NCBI RefSeq assembly: GCF_020179605.1
Contig: NZ_JAINZO010000001.1
Location: 2,206,799-2,270,798, forward strand
Reading direction: 5' to 3'
From: Geomonas agri
GTDB taxonomy: Bacteria; Desulfobacterota; Desulfuromonadia; Geobacterales; Geobacteraceae
Length of the DNA: 64,000 nucleotides
This document shows, piece after piece, positions 27,726 to 36,411 of the stretch. The position numbers and the translations under genes were made by a program. Position 1 is the stretch's first letter. Each line of letters opens with the position of its first letter. Under the pieces are notes generated by a model, which saw only the letters and a list, made by a program, of their open reading frames with translations, was not told where the DNA came from and searched no databases.

Positions 27726-30700
27726 CTAGTCCCAGCACTCCGCAATCTTCACTGGGACCCGCGCAGGGAGCGATTCTGCCGGCTGGGCAGCCAAGTCCCC
27801 CGCACCAAAGAGCTGGTAGTTGACCTTGATGAAGCGTACCCCCAACCGGTGCAGGGCCTCTTTTTCCTGGGGGAAGTTGGCCGGATAAAAGGTGTGTCGC
27901 CCCGCCGGGAAATCGCGCAGGAATTCCGCAAAGCCGCGGCTACCGGGGTATCTCCTGGTGAGCGTGGTGTCGCCGACATCGATCTGCAGCACGACATCAC
28001 TGCAGGCCTCGGGCATGTAGACAAACGGCCTACTCACCGGGAAGTTCATGTTGACGATGGACTGCACCCCCGTGGCGCAATGCAGCTCCAGCCGCGTCCC
28101 CTGGGGCTTGATGCGCGCCTCTGCGTTGGCGTCGGTGGGGAGCCCCTTGATGGTGACGTTGTAGACCGGTTTGGGCGAGGCGGCTGCGGCAGCAAGCTTG
28201 GCCTTTCCCCCCTGCGCCAGGAAAGAATAGAACTCCGGCTTGAACGGTATCGAGCCGCCGAGCGCCGACTTCGGGAAGTAGCCCCGTGCCGGGCTCCAGC
28301 CGATGAAAGGGTTGACGTAGTCGCCAACGTATTTCCAGACCGGCCCGTCCTTGCCAAGAAGGTACTGCAGGGTCTGGGGATCCCGGCTCCCCTGCACCTC
28401 CTTCAGCACCGTCTGCTCCCACTGGGCCTGCAGGACGCAGGCGGTCTCCATGCGGATATAGGTGCCGTAGAAGGTGATGGGGCCGTAGATGAGACGGGTG
28501 AAGATCTCGTCGTCCTGCCCCCGCACGAGGAGCTGGTTCAGCCGCTGGGCGGCCTCTGCCGCCTGAAACAGCGGCGACTTGCCGGCCTCGCCAGAATCAC
28601 TGAAGGCCTGCAGCGCCATCCGGTGCGCCAGCGCTCTCGATTTGGCCACTGGAGCTATCTGCGCGACCGCGTTCAGGTATTCCCTGGCTAGGTTGGCACC
28701 GTCGCCGTCGCTGGGGAGATCCTGTTTCTTGCCGCCGAGCCGGCCGATAGTCCCGGCCACCCTGCTGGCTTGCCCGGAAAGGGAAGAGGCAACCCCGGCA
28801 GGACCGGCGCTTTTCATGGCTTGGAACCGGTAGAGCTCCGCCACCCAGACCGGCAATGGTTCGGATGGATCGAAGGGCTGTAGCTCCGTAAGGGCGCGTC
28901 GCATGAAGTTGAAGTAGGGGCTCTGCTCCCCCGCCATGACGGCCGCCGCACTCTGCCACTCCTTAGGTGGCATCAGCCTTAGCGCACCGCTTGGCAACTG
29001 CGACGCGAAGGTCTGCCAGGCGTTGAAAGAAGCCCCGCGGTAGCTGCGCCAGAACTCCGCACGCGCCCGCTCCAGAACGCCGCGATCGGGGTACGCGGAG
29101 CTTAGTTCTCCGAGCAGGCTGGTTACCCGCTCTCTGCCGTTACGGGTGAAACAAGGGGCCAGCAGGGGTTCCCCCAGCAGCGTCCTGGACCCGCCCCAGA
29201 ATTCCTGCAATGCAACCGGCCGCACCGTTTCCTCCCGGTCCGCGTACCCCAGCACCCAACTGAAGTCCGCACCTTTCAGGATCACCAGGCGCTTGAGCAG
29301 CTGCTGCAGCCGTTGCAACTCCTCGGACATCTGGGCAGGGTCGGCAAGCCAGGCGACGTAGGCGAGGTAAAGGTTGCCGGCGGCAGGGTCGGCCCATCCC
29401 TGTGCTTGCGACGCCAGTAGCTGGTAGGCCGGGGCCGGGCGCGCAGCCAGGTCCGTTTCATCCTCGCCAGCCAGCCTTCCTTTCAGGAGGTTGCAGCGCC
29501 GGCTCAGGTGCAGAACCAGGCCGCCGAAGGCGGCATCGGGGAGGGTTGGAGAGAGAGCGTCCAACGCGCCGGTCATCTGCGCATCGAACGGAGCCAACAG
29601 GTGTTTTCTGTATGCCAGGCAGTAACGTACTTTCAGGGCCTGCTCTACTTCGCTACTGCGGGTCAGACCGAAACGGGGCACCCACCAGTTCCGGTTCTTT
29701 TGTTCGACGTCGACAATAGCGCGCCGCATGGTCTCCAGCACGGCAAGATCGGCGGCGGTGTTCCCCTGCAACTGTGGCATGCCGGCCGACGCGACGGATG
29801 CCTGGCGCAACACCCCGACGTTCTTGACGAAGGCGATGGTCAGCATGGCACACAGCGAGACGCCCACCAATAGCCAGCATACCAGGGCCAGGTTGTCGGA
29901 GAGGCGTTGCCACTTCAGGGTGCGGGCACTGGGACTCCACAGCCCGCGATCCCGAGGGAGAACTTTTTCGAAGAAATCGTGGAGAAACGGCGCATGAGCC
30001 ACGGCCGGGTGCTGCCCGTCGGCCATGGGGCGGGTGAGGGTTCGGACCGGTAGCGCGCTGCAGAGGAAGATGCCGCGGAGAAGCGGCGTCTCCTGGTAGT
30101 GGTTCTTGCCAAAGGCGGCAGGCATCAAGAGTTCGAGCCCCGGGCGCAACGCGCGCAAACGATCCGGGAAAAGGAGCAGACGGCCGGTCGGAGGCGTTGC
30201 CGCAGCACGGTGCAGCAGCAACAGACGCAACATGCGCAGCTGCCCGTCGATCAATTTCCAAAACCGCTCCAGCAAGCGTGGCACATCGCCATCGACCTCG
30301 CGATTCAAAAACCCCATCGGCTGGTCCAGGGGCTCAGGCGGCAGCTCCGCGCAGAACTCGCTCATGCCGCTGACCAGGTCGCACTTGGTGATGAGCAGGT
30401 ATACCGGGAAAGTGACGCCCAGGTGGCGGATCATCTCCTCGATGCGGCTGCGCAGTTGCCGTCCCAGTTCCTCCAGTTGCACGGGGTCCCCGGCCGCCAA
30501 CTGGTCGGCAGCCACGGCGACTATGACGCCGTTGATAAGCTCGGTCCTGCGGTACCTCTTCAGCAACGACAAAAAGGTGAGCCACTCCTCGTGATCCGAA
30601 GCCGGATCGATCGGCAGGGCATAGCGTCCCGCAGTATCGATCACGATCCCCTGATCGTAGAAGTGCCAGGAGCAGTTGGCCGTTGCCTCTCCTTCCGCCC

Positions 30701-31169
30701 CCTTGGAAAACGGCGACAACAACCTGGCCCCTCGCACCGCACTGGTCTTGCCCGAGCCGCTGGCGCCGACGACCAGGTACCAGGGCAGCACGTGCAACGG
30801 ATCCCCTTCCTGCTTGAGGTGGGATGCCTTTAGGGCGCGCACCGCCGATCGAAAGTTCTGCTGCAGATCGAAAATCCGTTCCCGCCGCGCCGGTTCCACC
30901 GGCGATGGATCCAACCGGGCCGATTCCTCGTGCGCCGGGTGTGCCGACGGGTCTGCCGCGGCGGGTTCCGGCCGCTGTTTCTGCCGCGCGCGCAGAACGA
31001 GCTTTTTGAGCCCTTCCAGAGCCCCCCACAGCAAGAGCACGATTAAGGGCAGGAAGATGCCGATGCGCCACGGCCAGGAAAGGAGCGGGATCATCACCAG
31101 GGAGATCAGCATGATGGGAAGCAGCGCCGCGCCAAAGAGCACGTATTTACAATAGATGAGCCACTTCAC
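27726..31169 (-). CDS. tssM: type VI secretion inner-membrane protein TssM (IcmF)
   Basis: A 1147-residue IcmF/TssM. Two N-terminal transmembrane segments are seen within residues 1-60 and a third near residue 425 (LALVCWLLVGVSLCAMLTI). The cytoplasmic region between them has a Walker A motif GASGSGKT near residue 135, so this copy may bind nucleotide. The periplasmic part ends with the TssM C-terminal domain that contacts TssJ. With TssJ and TssL it builds the trans-envelope core complex. Gene order and length are standard. Confidence 0.96.
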   Translation of the reverse strand: MKWLIYCKYVLFGAALLPIMLISLVMIPLLSWPWRIGIFLPLIVLLLWGALEGLKKLVLRARQKQRPEPAAADPSAHPAHEESARLDPSPVEPARRERIFDLQQNFRSAVRALKASHLKQEGDPLHVLPWYLVVGASGSGKTSAVRGARLLSPFSKGAEGEATANCSWHFYDQGIVIDTAGRYALPIDPASDHEEWLTFLSLLKRYRRTELINGVIVAVAADQLAAGDPVQLEELGRQLRSRIEEMIRHLGVTFPVYLLITKCDLVSGMSEFCAELPPEPLDQPMGFLNREVDGDVPRLLERFWKLIDGQLRMLRLLLLHRAAATPPTGRLLLFPDRLRALRPGLELLMPAAFGKNHYQETPLLRGIFLCSALPVRTLTRPMADGQHPAVAHAPFLHDFFEKVLPRDRGLWSPSARTLKWQRLSDNLALVCWLLVGVSLCAMLTIAFVKNVGVLRQASVASAGMPQLQGNTAADLAVLETMRRAIVDVEQKNRNWWVPRFGLTRSSEVEQALKVRYCLAYRKHLLAPFDAQMTGALDALSPTLPDAAFGGLVLHLSRRCNLLKGRLAGEDETDLAARPAPAYQLLASQAQGWADPAAGNLYLAYVAWLADPAQMSEELQRLQQLLKRLVILKGADFSWVLGYADREETVRPVALQEFWGGSRTLLGEPLLAPCFTRNGRERVTSLLGELSSAYPDRGVLERARAEFWRSYRGASFNAWQTFASQLPSGALRLMPPKEWQSAAAVMAGEQSPYFNFMRRALTELQPFDPSEPLPVWVAELYRFQAMKSAGPAGVASSLSGQASRVAGTIGRLGGKKQDLPSDGDGANLAREYLNAVAQIAPVAKSRALAHRMALQAFSDSGEAGKSPLFQAAEAAQRLNQLLVRGQDDEIFTRLIYGPITFYGTYIRMETACVLQAQWEQTVLKEVQGSRDPQTLQYLLGKDGPVWKYVGDYVNPFIGWSPARGYFPKSALGGSIPFKPEFYSFLAQGGKAKLAAAAASPKPVYNVTIKGLPTDANAEARIKPQGTRLELHCATGVQSIVNMNFPVSRPFVYMPEACSDVVLQIDVGDTTLTRRYPGSRGFAEFLRDFPAGRHTFYPANFPQEKEALHRLGVRFIKVNYQLFGAGDLAAQPAESLPARVPVKIAECWD

Positions 31170-31184
31170 GATGCACCTCCTCCG

Positions 31185-31850
31185 CTAGAGGTTCGGAAGC
31201 ACCAGACCGTTCAGCACATACCGGTACACGAGGTACATGATGGCGAAGAGGATGACCGGCGCCGCCAGCAGGCCCGCCGACAGTGGAGTGATGGCGAAGT
31301 CGGTCTGCAGCCTGCGCACTGCGGTGACCGGCAGGTCAGGGAGAGCCCCAGGGCAAAGGGTAAGAGTATCCAGCGCGGGCACAGCGTCCGCTGTCCCCAG
31401 AAACCGCTTCAGTTGCGCGCACCTCAACTGCTCCAACAAATACTCCCCCTGCTCCCCGATGTAGCGGCCTCTGAAGCCAAGAGCGAGGCAAGTGCAATAG
31501 ACTTCCAGCACCTCCTGCTGCTCCCCCAGGGCCTCCAAGCGTTGGAAAGCTTCCACGCCGGCATCGGTGGTCTTGTAAAAAACGCGCTGCAACTGCTCAT
31601 GCTGCCAGAGTTGCCGGTCGGGCCACTGCGAGGCGAGCAGAGTCTCGTCAACCCAGGCGCAGACGATGAACCGGGCCTGGCCGAAGTGGTCGAGGTCGCA
31701 CCCGGTACCCTGCGCCAGCGTTTCGGATTGTGTCAGGAGTTCCCTAATCTCCCCCTTCACCTGGGCATAGTCGGCTTTGCACTGTGGCAGTCCATTCCGG
31801 AACTCCACGACATGGGCCAGCAATGGCATAAAGCAGTCGATCAGTCTCAT
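31185..31850 (-). CDS. tssL: type VI secretion membrane protein TssL (DotU), short form
   Basis: A 221-residue DotU/TssL. The cytoplasmic helical hook domain contains ARFIVCAWVDETLLASQW and the conserved VFYKTTDAGVEAFQRLEAL. One C-terminal transmembrane helix (AAPVILFAIMYLVYRYVL) anchors it. The OmpA-like peptidoglycan-binding extension found in longer TssL proteins is missing, so cell-wall anchoring must come from elsewhere. It lies between tssK and tssM. Confidence 0.95.
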   Translation of the reverse strand: MRLIDCFMPLLAHVVEFRNGLPQCKADYAQVKGEIRELLTQSETLAQGTGCDLDHFGQARFIVCAWVDETLLASQWPDRQLWQHEQLQRVFYKTTDAGVEAFQRLEALGEQQEVLEVYCTCLALGFRGRYIGEQGEYLLEQLRCAQLKRFLGTADAVPALDTLTLCPGALPDLPVTAVRRLQTDFAITPLSAGLLAAPVILFAIMYLVYRYVLNGLVLPNL

Positions 31851-31852
31851 GG

Positions 31853-33247
31853 TCAGCCTCTGGTGACGATCATCAGCTCAACCTCCAGGACATCAGGCGC
31901 CTGATCCCAGAAAAGAGCTATGTTGTGCCACTTCTCGATTAGGTCCCACTGTTCGGAACGGCTGTCGATGGCGAAGTACAGGGACGAAGCCCGGCGTGGC
32001 AGCTCCGGAGGCGGGTTGGACATGGGCTCCAGGGGGACACCCGGCAAGGCCTGCGCGATCAGGAGAGGGAGTCTCTCACGCGCACCAAGCTTGGCGAGGC
32101 CGGTGAGGTAGGCCAGTACTGCAGCGGGGTCAGTTTCGGTAGTTACCGCAAGGTAGAAACGGTTCTTTCCTTGGAAGTGGGCGGGGGTGAGGTCCGCGGA
32201 ATAGTAAGTGCCGTCAAAGCAGAGCCTGAGGGCATACTCGGGCCCGGTGCAAACCTGGTCCAGGAGCTTCAGGATCAGGTCATGCGCAGAGGCGAAGCAG
32301 CCGCCGATGTCTAGGTGGTTGTAGCCAGGGAGAAATGCGGCCCCACCGCCCTCCCCGTCCCCCAAGCAGGCGACGGACTCGTCAAAGCATGACAGTTCGG
32401 CCACGAGCTGTGCGAGGACGCCGTACACCTGCCAGGGGTGAACTTGGGCCAGGATAAGGTGATCAAGCTGGGCGAGGTAGCGGTTTACCGTCCTGAGGGC
32501 AAGGAGGTAAACCAAATCCTTCGAGCCGAATTCCGCCCTCTGGACGCCGCGCTGCTTCTTACAGCTTTCCATCTGGCGGCAACGCACCGCGACCAGGTCC
32601 CGTATCCCCAGCACCAACTCATTCAGCAGTGGCACGGCGGCGATGGTGAGACAGGGGGCGATGAAATCGGGGGCGATCTCCAGTTCGGCCCCGCGCCTCT
32701 CCAGCCGTGCCACGGGGAGCAGCAGGTAGTCGCCCAGCAGGTCTAGTTCGCTGTCCCAGAAGAGCTTTAAAGCATGGTCCATGTGCCGTACTTCCGCAGC
32801 GGGACCGCCAGCGTGCAGGTCGGGGCTGGAAGCGCCCTCGGCGGCTACCAAGTATCGGGTAGTGAATCCACCAGGGGCAACGCCCTGCTGCAGGACCGCC
32901 GCGTTTTCCGCCCGGGCCTGCCATTTTTTCAGTCCCAGATACACCGTCAGTGAGGCGCCCTTCCCCGGCGCCTCTTCCGGGATCAGCCGCGACTCGACTA
33001 ACGCGTTACCGGGGAGTTCGACGTAGGTCCCGTCGGGAAACAAAAAGGCGCCACTGGTAACCTCGATTGATGGCAACCCTTTGGAGCTAGTCCTGACCGT
33101 AGCGCGGGAGATCCCCCAGAAGTTGGGCGCCAAGTGGCTCTGGTACGGGATCAGCAGGGAGTGCATGCTGCGGTCGACAAGCTGGAAATGCTGCGGCTGC
33201 AGGAACATGCCCTGGTGCCAGAAAATGGGACGCTGGGCCGTGTTCAT
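31853..33247 (-). CDS. tssK: type VI secretion baseplate protein TssK
   Basis: A 464-residue TssK (VasE/ImpJ). The start PIFWHQGMFLQPQHFQLVDR is the family hallmark; the middle has RHMDHALKLFWDSELDLLGD and the C-terminal YFAIDSRSEQWDLIEKWHNI is typical. TssK trimers link the baseplate to the TssL/TssM complex. The ATG overlaps the tssJ stop by four bases. Confidence 0.96.
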   Translation of the reverse strand: MNTAQRPIFWHQGMFLQPQHFQLVDRSMHSLLIPYQSHLAPNFWGISRATVRTSSKGLPSIEVTSGAFLFPDGTYVELPGNALVESRLIPEEAPGKGASLTVYLGLKKWQARAENAAVLQQGVAPGGFTTRYLVAAEGASSPDLHAGGPAAEVRHMDHALKLFWDSELDLLGDYLLLPVARLERRGAELEIAPDFIAPCLTIAAVPLLNELVLGIRDLVAVRCRQMESCKKQRGVQRAEFGSKDLVYLLALRTVNRYLAQLDHLILAQVHPWQVYGVLAQLVAELSCFDESVACLGDGEGGGAAFLPGYNHLDIGGCFASAHDLILKLLDQVCTGPEYALRLCFDGTYYSADLTPAHFQGKNRFYLAVTTETDPAAVLAYLTGLAKLGARERLPLLIAQALPGVPLEPMSNPPPELPRRASSLYFAIDSRSEQWDLIEKWHNIALFWDQAPDVLEVELMIVTRG

Positions 33248-33747
33248 TCCACCCTCGCACTGGTTATTTCCTGGGCGCCGAGGTCAAGATGAAGTAACCC
33301 CTGCGGACCGTTGTCCACAGTGCCAGAAGGTAGAGCGACCACTTCCGTCACCTTCCGCTTACTTGAGCTGTAATAGCCAGTGGCAAGCCCCAGGTAGCGG
33401 GTGCCGGCCGCCTTGTCGCAGCTTTGGCTGAGGGTCTGGCCCGGCTGCACGACCAGGAGTTGCGCGTTTACCACTGACGGGTCGAAACGGCCGCACTCCA
33501 AGAGTTTCGGCACTCCATCCTTGTGCTGCGCTAACTGCCTAAAACCTTCCGGCTCCCTGAGTTGATACAGGCACAGCAGCAGCGCGTGGGAGTTCCTGTC
33601 GTAGCGATTGAGCTGGGGATCCGCCTGAACTTTGAGCCGGATCACCCCGCCCGGTGAGGTGGACGTGCCGTTTTGCGCCAGCCGCATGTTCATCGAGCAA
33701 CCAGCCAGTAATGCGAGAACAGAAACAGCGACAAGTATCTTAAACAT
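33244..33747 (-). CDS. tssJ: type VI secretion lipoprotein TssJ
   Basis: A 167-residue outer-membrane lipoprotein. The signal peptide MFKILVAVSVLALLAGC has a clear lipobox (LLAGC) with Cys 17. The mature part has the transthyretin-like pattern of TssJ (RLKVQADPQLNRYDRNSHAL, then a YQL helix start). I start at the ATG at 33747; a start six codons upstream would delay the signal peptide. TssJ ties the TssM periplasmic domain to the outer membrane. It is the first gene of the operon. Confidence 0.9.
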   Translation of the reverse strand: MFKILVAVSVLALLAGCSMNMRLAQNGTSTSPGGVIRLKVQADPQLNRYDRNSHALLLCLYQLREPEGFRQLAQHKDGVPKLLECGRFDPSVVNAQLLVVQPGQTLSQSCDKAAGTRYLGLATGYYSSSKRKVTEVVALPSGTVDNGPQGLLHLDLGAQEITSARVE

Positions 33748-33951
33748 GGCCACCCCCCATCGCACTCGTGGGCATGCCCAGACGGCAGGCTTCGGATGTC
33801 GCGCCCGAGGACAACGGAGAGGTTAGCATAAATTTATTAAGTGCAAACACCGGGGCGGGATTTTAATTTCTGCCACCGCCGACGGGACTTATGGTATAAA
33901 CGAGGCTGGTTTGCGGATCACACAAGGGCGAGCAAAGCGGAGTCAGCAGTG

Positions 33952-34548
33952 ATGCCGGATTTCGTGGCAGACGACATAACGGGCGTAATCCTGGTGGGGG
34001 GCAAGAGCCGCCGCATGGGGCGGGACAAGGCGTTCCTGCAACTATTGGGGAGGCCTCTCTTCGAGCGGGTACTCGACCTGTTCAGGGAGAGCTTCCCCGA
34101 GGTCGTGCTGGTGGGTGACCGTGGGGAGCGTTTCGCTGGCTATGACGTTAAGGTCCTCCCCGACCTTATCCCCGGCAGCTCCCTGGGTGGGGTCTACACC
34201 GCGTTGGCCGGCACCGACAGCGAATGGATCTTTGTATCTTCCTGCGACCTACCCTTCCCCAGCAAGGCGATCCTGCAGCATCTTTGCGCGCTCAGGGAGG
34301 GATGTGACGCGGTGGTACCGAAGACCAAGCAGGGATACGAGCCGCTCTTCGCACTGTATTCGAAAAGATGCCTGGCACCGATCCGAAACCTGCTGGAACA
34401 AGGTGAGTGTTGCGCCTACGCTTGGTACCCGCAGGCCAAGGTCAAGGAGGTTGGTCCCGAGGAGATTGCGCTTCTCGACCCAGCCGGCACGGCATTCCTG
34501 AATCTCAACACACCGGAAGACGTTATCAATACAGGAGGAATTACATGA
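33952..34548 (+). CDS. mobA: molybdenum cofactor guanylyltransferase
   Basis: A 198-residue MobA nucleotidyltransferase. The signature GGKSRRMGRDKAFLQL (about residues 17-32) binds GTP; VSSCDLPFP holds the metal-binding Asp. MobA links GMP to molybdopterin to make bis-MGD, the cofactor of DMSO reductase-type enzymes such as formate dehydrogenase and nitrate reductase. The ATG at 33952 is preceded by GCGGAG. The stop overlaps the mobB ATG (ATGA). Confidence 0.93.
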   Translation: MPDFVADDITGVILVGGKSRRMGRDKAFLQLLGRPLFERVLDLFRESFPEVVLVGDRGERFAGYDVKVLPDLIPGSSLGGVYTALAGTDSEWIFVSSCDLPFPSKAILQHLCALREGCDAVVPKTKQGYEPLFALYSKRCLAPIRNLLEQGECCAYAWYPQAKVKEVGPEEIALLDPAGTAFLNLNTPEDVINTGGIT

Positions 34549-35048
34549 CGGTAAAGGCAGTATCCTTTGTAGCGAAGTCGGGGACTGGCAAGACCACCCT
34601 GCTGGAGAAGGTGATTGTGCACCTGAAAGCACGCGGCTACAAGGTGGGGGTCATCAAGCACGACGCGCACCGTTTCGATATCGATCATCCCGGCAAGGAC
34701 AGCTACCGACTCACCGCGGCAGGCGCCGACACCATGCTGATCTCCTCACCGGAGAAGCTCGCCATCGTCAAGAAGCACACCCAGTCCCCTCCCATCGAGG
34801 AACTGATCGAGACCTATTTCAGCGACATGGACATCGTGGTCACCGAGGGTTTCAAGAAGAGCGGCATGCCCAAGATCGAGGTTAACCGCCAGGAGAGAAG
34901 CACTACGCTCCTCTGCCGCGGCGAGACCGACGATCCCACCTTGGTCGCGGTGGCCAGCGACGCCGACCTCGACCTCGACGTGCCGGTACTTGACCTGAAT
35001 GACCCGAGCGCCGTTGCGGATTTCATCGAGGAAACGTTCCTGCAGTAA
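34545..35048 (+). CDS. mobB: molybdopterin-guanine dinucleotide biosynthesis protein B
   Basis: A 167-residue P-loop GTPase. Walker A is seen as AKSGTGKTTLLEKV at residues 10-23, followed by VGVIKHDAHRF and the Walker B-like DIVVTEGFKKS. MobB binds GTP and helps MobA with the guanylylation step or cofactor delivery. AGGAGGAATTAC precedes the ATG, which overlaps the mobA stop. A perfect terminator hairpin follows. Confidence 0.95.
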   Translation: MTVKAVSFVAKSGTGKTTLLEKVIVHLKARGYKVGVIKHDAHRFDIDHPGKDSYRLTAAGADTMLISSPEKLAIVKKHTQSPPIEELIETYFSDMDIVVTEGFKKSGMPKIEVNRQERSTTLLCRGETDDPTLVAVASDADLDLDVPVLDLNDPSAVADFIEETFLQ

Positions 35049-35073
35049 CAGACATTCCCATAGCTGAAATGGA

Positions 35074-35103
35074 AAAGGGAGACCCGCGCGGGTCTCCCTT
35101 TTT
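35074..35103 (+). terminator. intrinsic terminator after mobB
   Basis: A perfect palindrome (AAAGGGAGACCCGC with GCGGGTCTCCCTTT) followed by TTTT. The A-run before the stem makes it usable in both directions, including for the converging gene at 35179-35454. Confidence 0.92.
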
Positions 35104-35178
35104 GTTGCCACTGGTGCCCCCCGGATGCGGATCCTCCGGCAAGCAGCCGCGGGGGCGGGGCGGTCACCGGAGGGTCTG

Positions 35179-35454
35179 CTATTCCTGCTCTTCCATCAGT
35201 TGCCAAGCGGCGTAGCCGGACTTGCGCTCGGTGAGCCTGCGCCCCGACAACTGGATGGTCTTTCTGACCGGATCGGTCTTGATCGCGATATAGGCGCGTA
35301 CGATGGCAGCGACAGTGGCCTCCTGGAGGGTGATGGTTGTGCCGTCGGCAAGCTTCAGCGTGGTGCGTAGGTGCCGATGCTGCTCGGGGATCTCAGCCAC
35401 GACCTGCACCACGTCCTCGGTTCTCAGTACAATTTCCCCTTCGCTGAGCTGCAT
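35179..35454 (-). CDS. hypothetical protein, 91 residues
   Basis: A small soluble protein that I do not recognise. It starts MQLSEGEIVLRTEDVVQ, has a beta-rich front (RTTLKLADGTTITLQEAT) and a helical rear ending in WQLMEEQE. The ATG at 35454 follows GGAGCG; an earlier frame start would run into the tRNA terminator. It lies downstream of tRNA-Gly and converges on mobB. There are no catalytic or membrane features. Confidence 0.7.
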   Translation of the reverse strand: MQLSEGEIVLRTEDVVQVVAEIPEQHRHLRTTLKLADGTTITLQEATVAAIVRAYIAIKTDPVRKTIQLSGRRLTERKSGYAAWQLMEEQE

Positions 35455-35485
35455 GGCCACGCTCCTTTGCCGCCGGGCGCAATGC

Positions 35486-35523
35486 AAAAACCCCGGGAGC
35501 CTTTCAGGCTACCGGGGTTTTGT
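35486..35523 (-). terminator. terminator after tRNA-Gly
   Basis: ACCCCGGTAGCC and GGCTCCCGGGGT form a stem with one bulge around TGAAA on the minus strand, followed by TTTTT. It lies nine bases past the CCA end of the tRNA. Confidence 0.85.
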
Positions 35524-35531
35524 TAATTAAT

Positions 35532-35606
<75 letters not shown>

Positions 35607-35773
35607 TCAACAGAGATCCTGTTTATAGCAAAAGCGGCTTCCCCAGTCAACCTCTTTTTTTAATGACATGAAAAATTTCGGCTACCAATGTGCTAAATGT
35701 CGTATCATATCGCGGACCATCAGCTATACTGCTCACATGAGTTGAGATGGCAGGGCCATAAAAGGAGATGCAC

Positions 35774-36208
35774 ATGGAGAACAGAAAGGCGGAGCTGATC
35801 GAGACGCTGCTCCCTAAGGATACCAACTCGTACGGAAACATCTTCGGCGGCGTGATCATGAGCATCATGGACAAGACCGCCGGCGTGGTCTGCTGGCGCT
35901 ATTCCCGCAAGCGCGTGGTCACCGCCTGTGCCCAGCGCATCACCTTCCACACCCCCATCAACGTGGGAGAGGTGATCTACTCCCGGGCCACCATCATCTA
36001 CGTGGGGCACACCTCCATGGAGGTCGAAGTGGTGGTGGAAGCGGAAAACGTAACTGACGGTGCCAAGCGACTGGCGGCCAGCGGGGTCTTCACCATGGTG
36101 GCCGTGGACGAGAACTGGCACCCCGCGCCGGTACCGCAGTGGCAACCGGTGACCGAGGCGGAACTGGAAAAGTGGCGCGAGGTGGAGAGAAGGAGAAAGA
36201 AAGGATGA
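35774..36208 (+). CDS. acyl-CoA thioesterase (hotdog fold, YciA/BACH type)
   Basis: A 144-residue hotdog thioesterase. The typical region is NSYGNIFGGVIMSIMDKTAG with the Asp of the active site, then ITFHTPINVGEVIYSRATI. Such enzymes hydrolyse acyl-CoA thioesters in the cytoplasm. The second ATG (35774) is eight bases after AAAGGAG and is preferred over an ATG at 35768, which would overlap it. The stop overlaps the start of the next small gene by four bases. The acyl chain preferred is unknown. Confidence 0.88.
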   Translation: MENRKAELIETLLPKDTNSYGNIFGGVIMSIMDKTAGVVCWRYSRKRVVTACAQRITFHTPINVGEVIYSRATIIYVGHTSMEVEVVVEAENVTDGAKRLAASGVFTMVAVDENWHPAPVPQWQPVTEAELEKWREVERRRKKG

Positions 36209-36411
36209 GCCTGCGCATGCTCCTGCTGCTGCCAACGCTGTTGCTGCCGGGATGCGAGACGCTGAACGACGCCATGATCCGCCACATGCTGAAGGAACCG
36301 GGACTGAGCGGAAAGATCAGCGACCAGATCCGCGATGGACTGGAGAGACGGGAGAAAGCCCCGTCGGCGACGATACCGGAGGCGGCTCCCCCGTTCCTAG
36401 ATCAGGGGTAG
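36205..36411 (+). CDS. small predicted lipoprotein
   Basis: A 68-residue protein with a signal peptide and lipobox (LLLLPTLLLPGC). The mature part of about 50 residues is helical and charged (KISDQIRDGLERREKA), then Pro/Ala rich. The ATG overlaps the thioesterase stop (ATGA) and has AAAGG upstream. Its end overlaps the converging gluQ gene by ten bases. I do not know its role; by coupling it should be expressed with the thioesterase. Confidence 0.65.
   Translation: MSLRMLLLLPTLLLPGCETLNDAMIRHMLKEPGLSGKISDQIRDGLERREKAPSATIPEAAPPFLDQG

Noticed and set aside
33748-33951. Sigma-54 promoter in front of the T6SS operon
   Set aside because: TGGCA occurs on the minus strand, but the required GC at the -12 spacing is missing; no convincing promoter was assigned.
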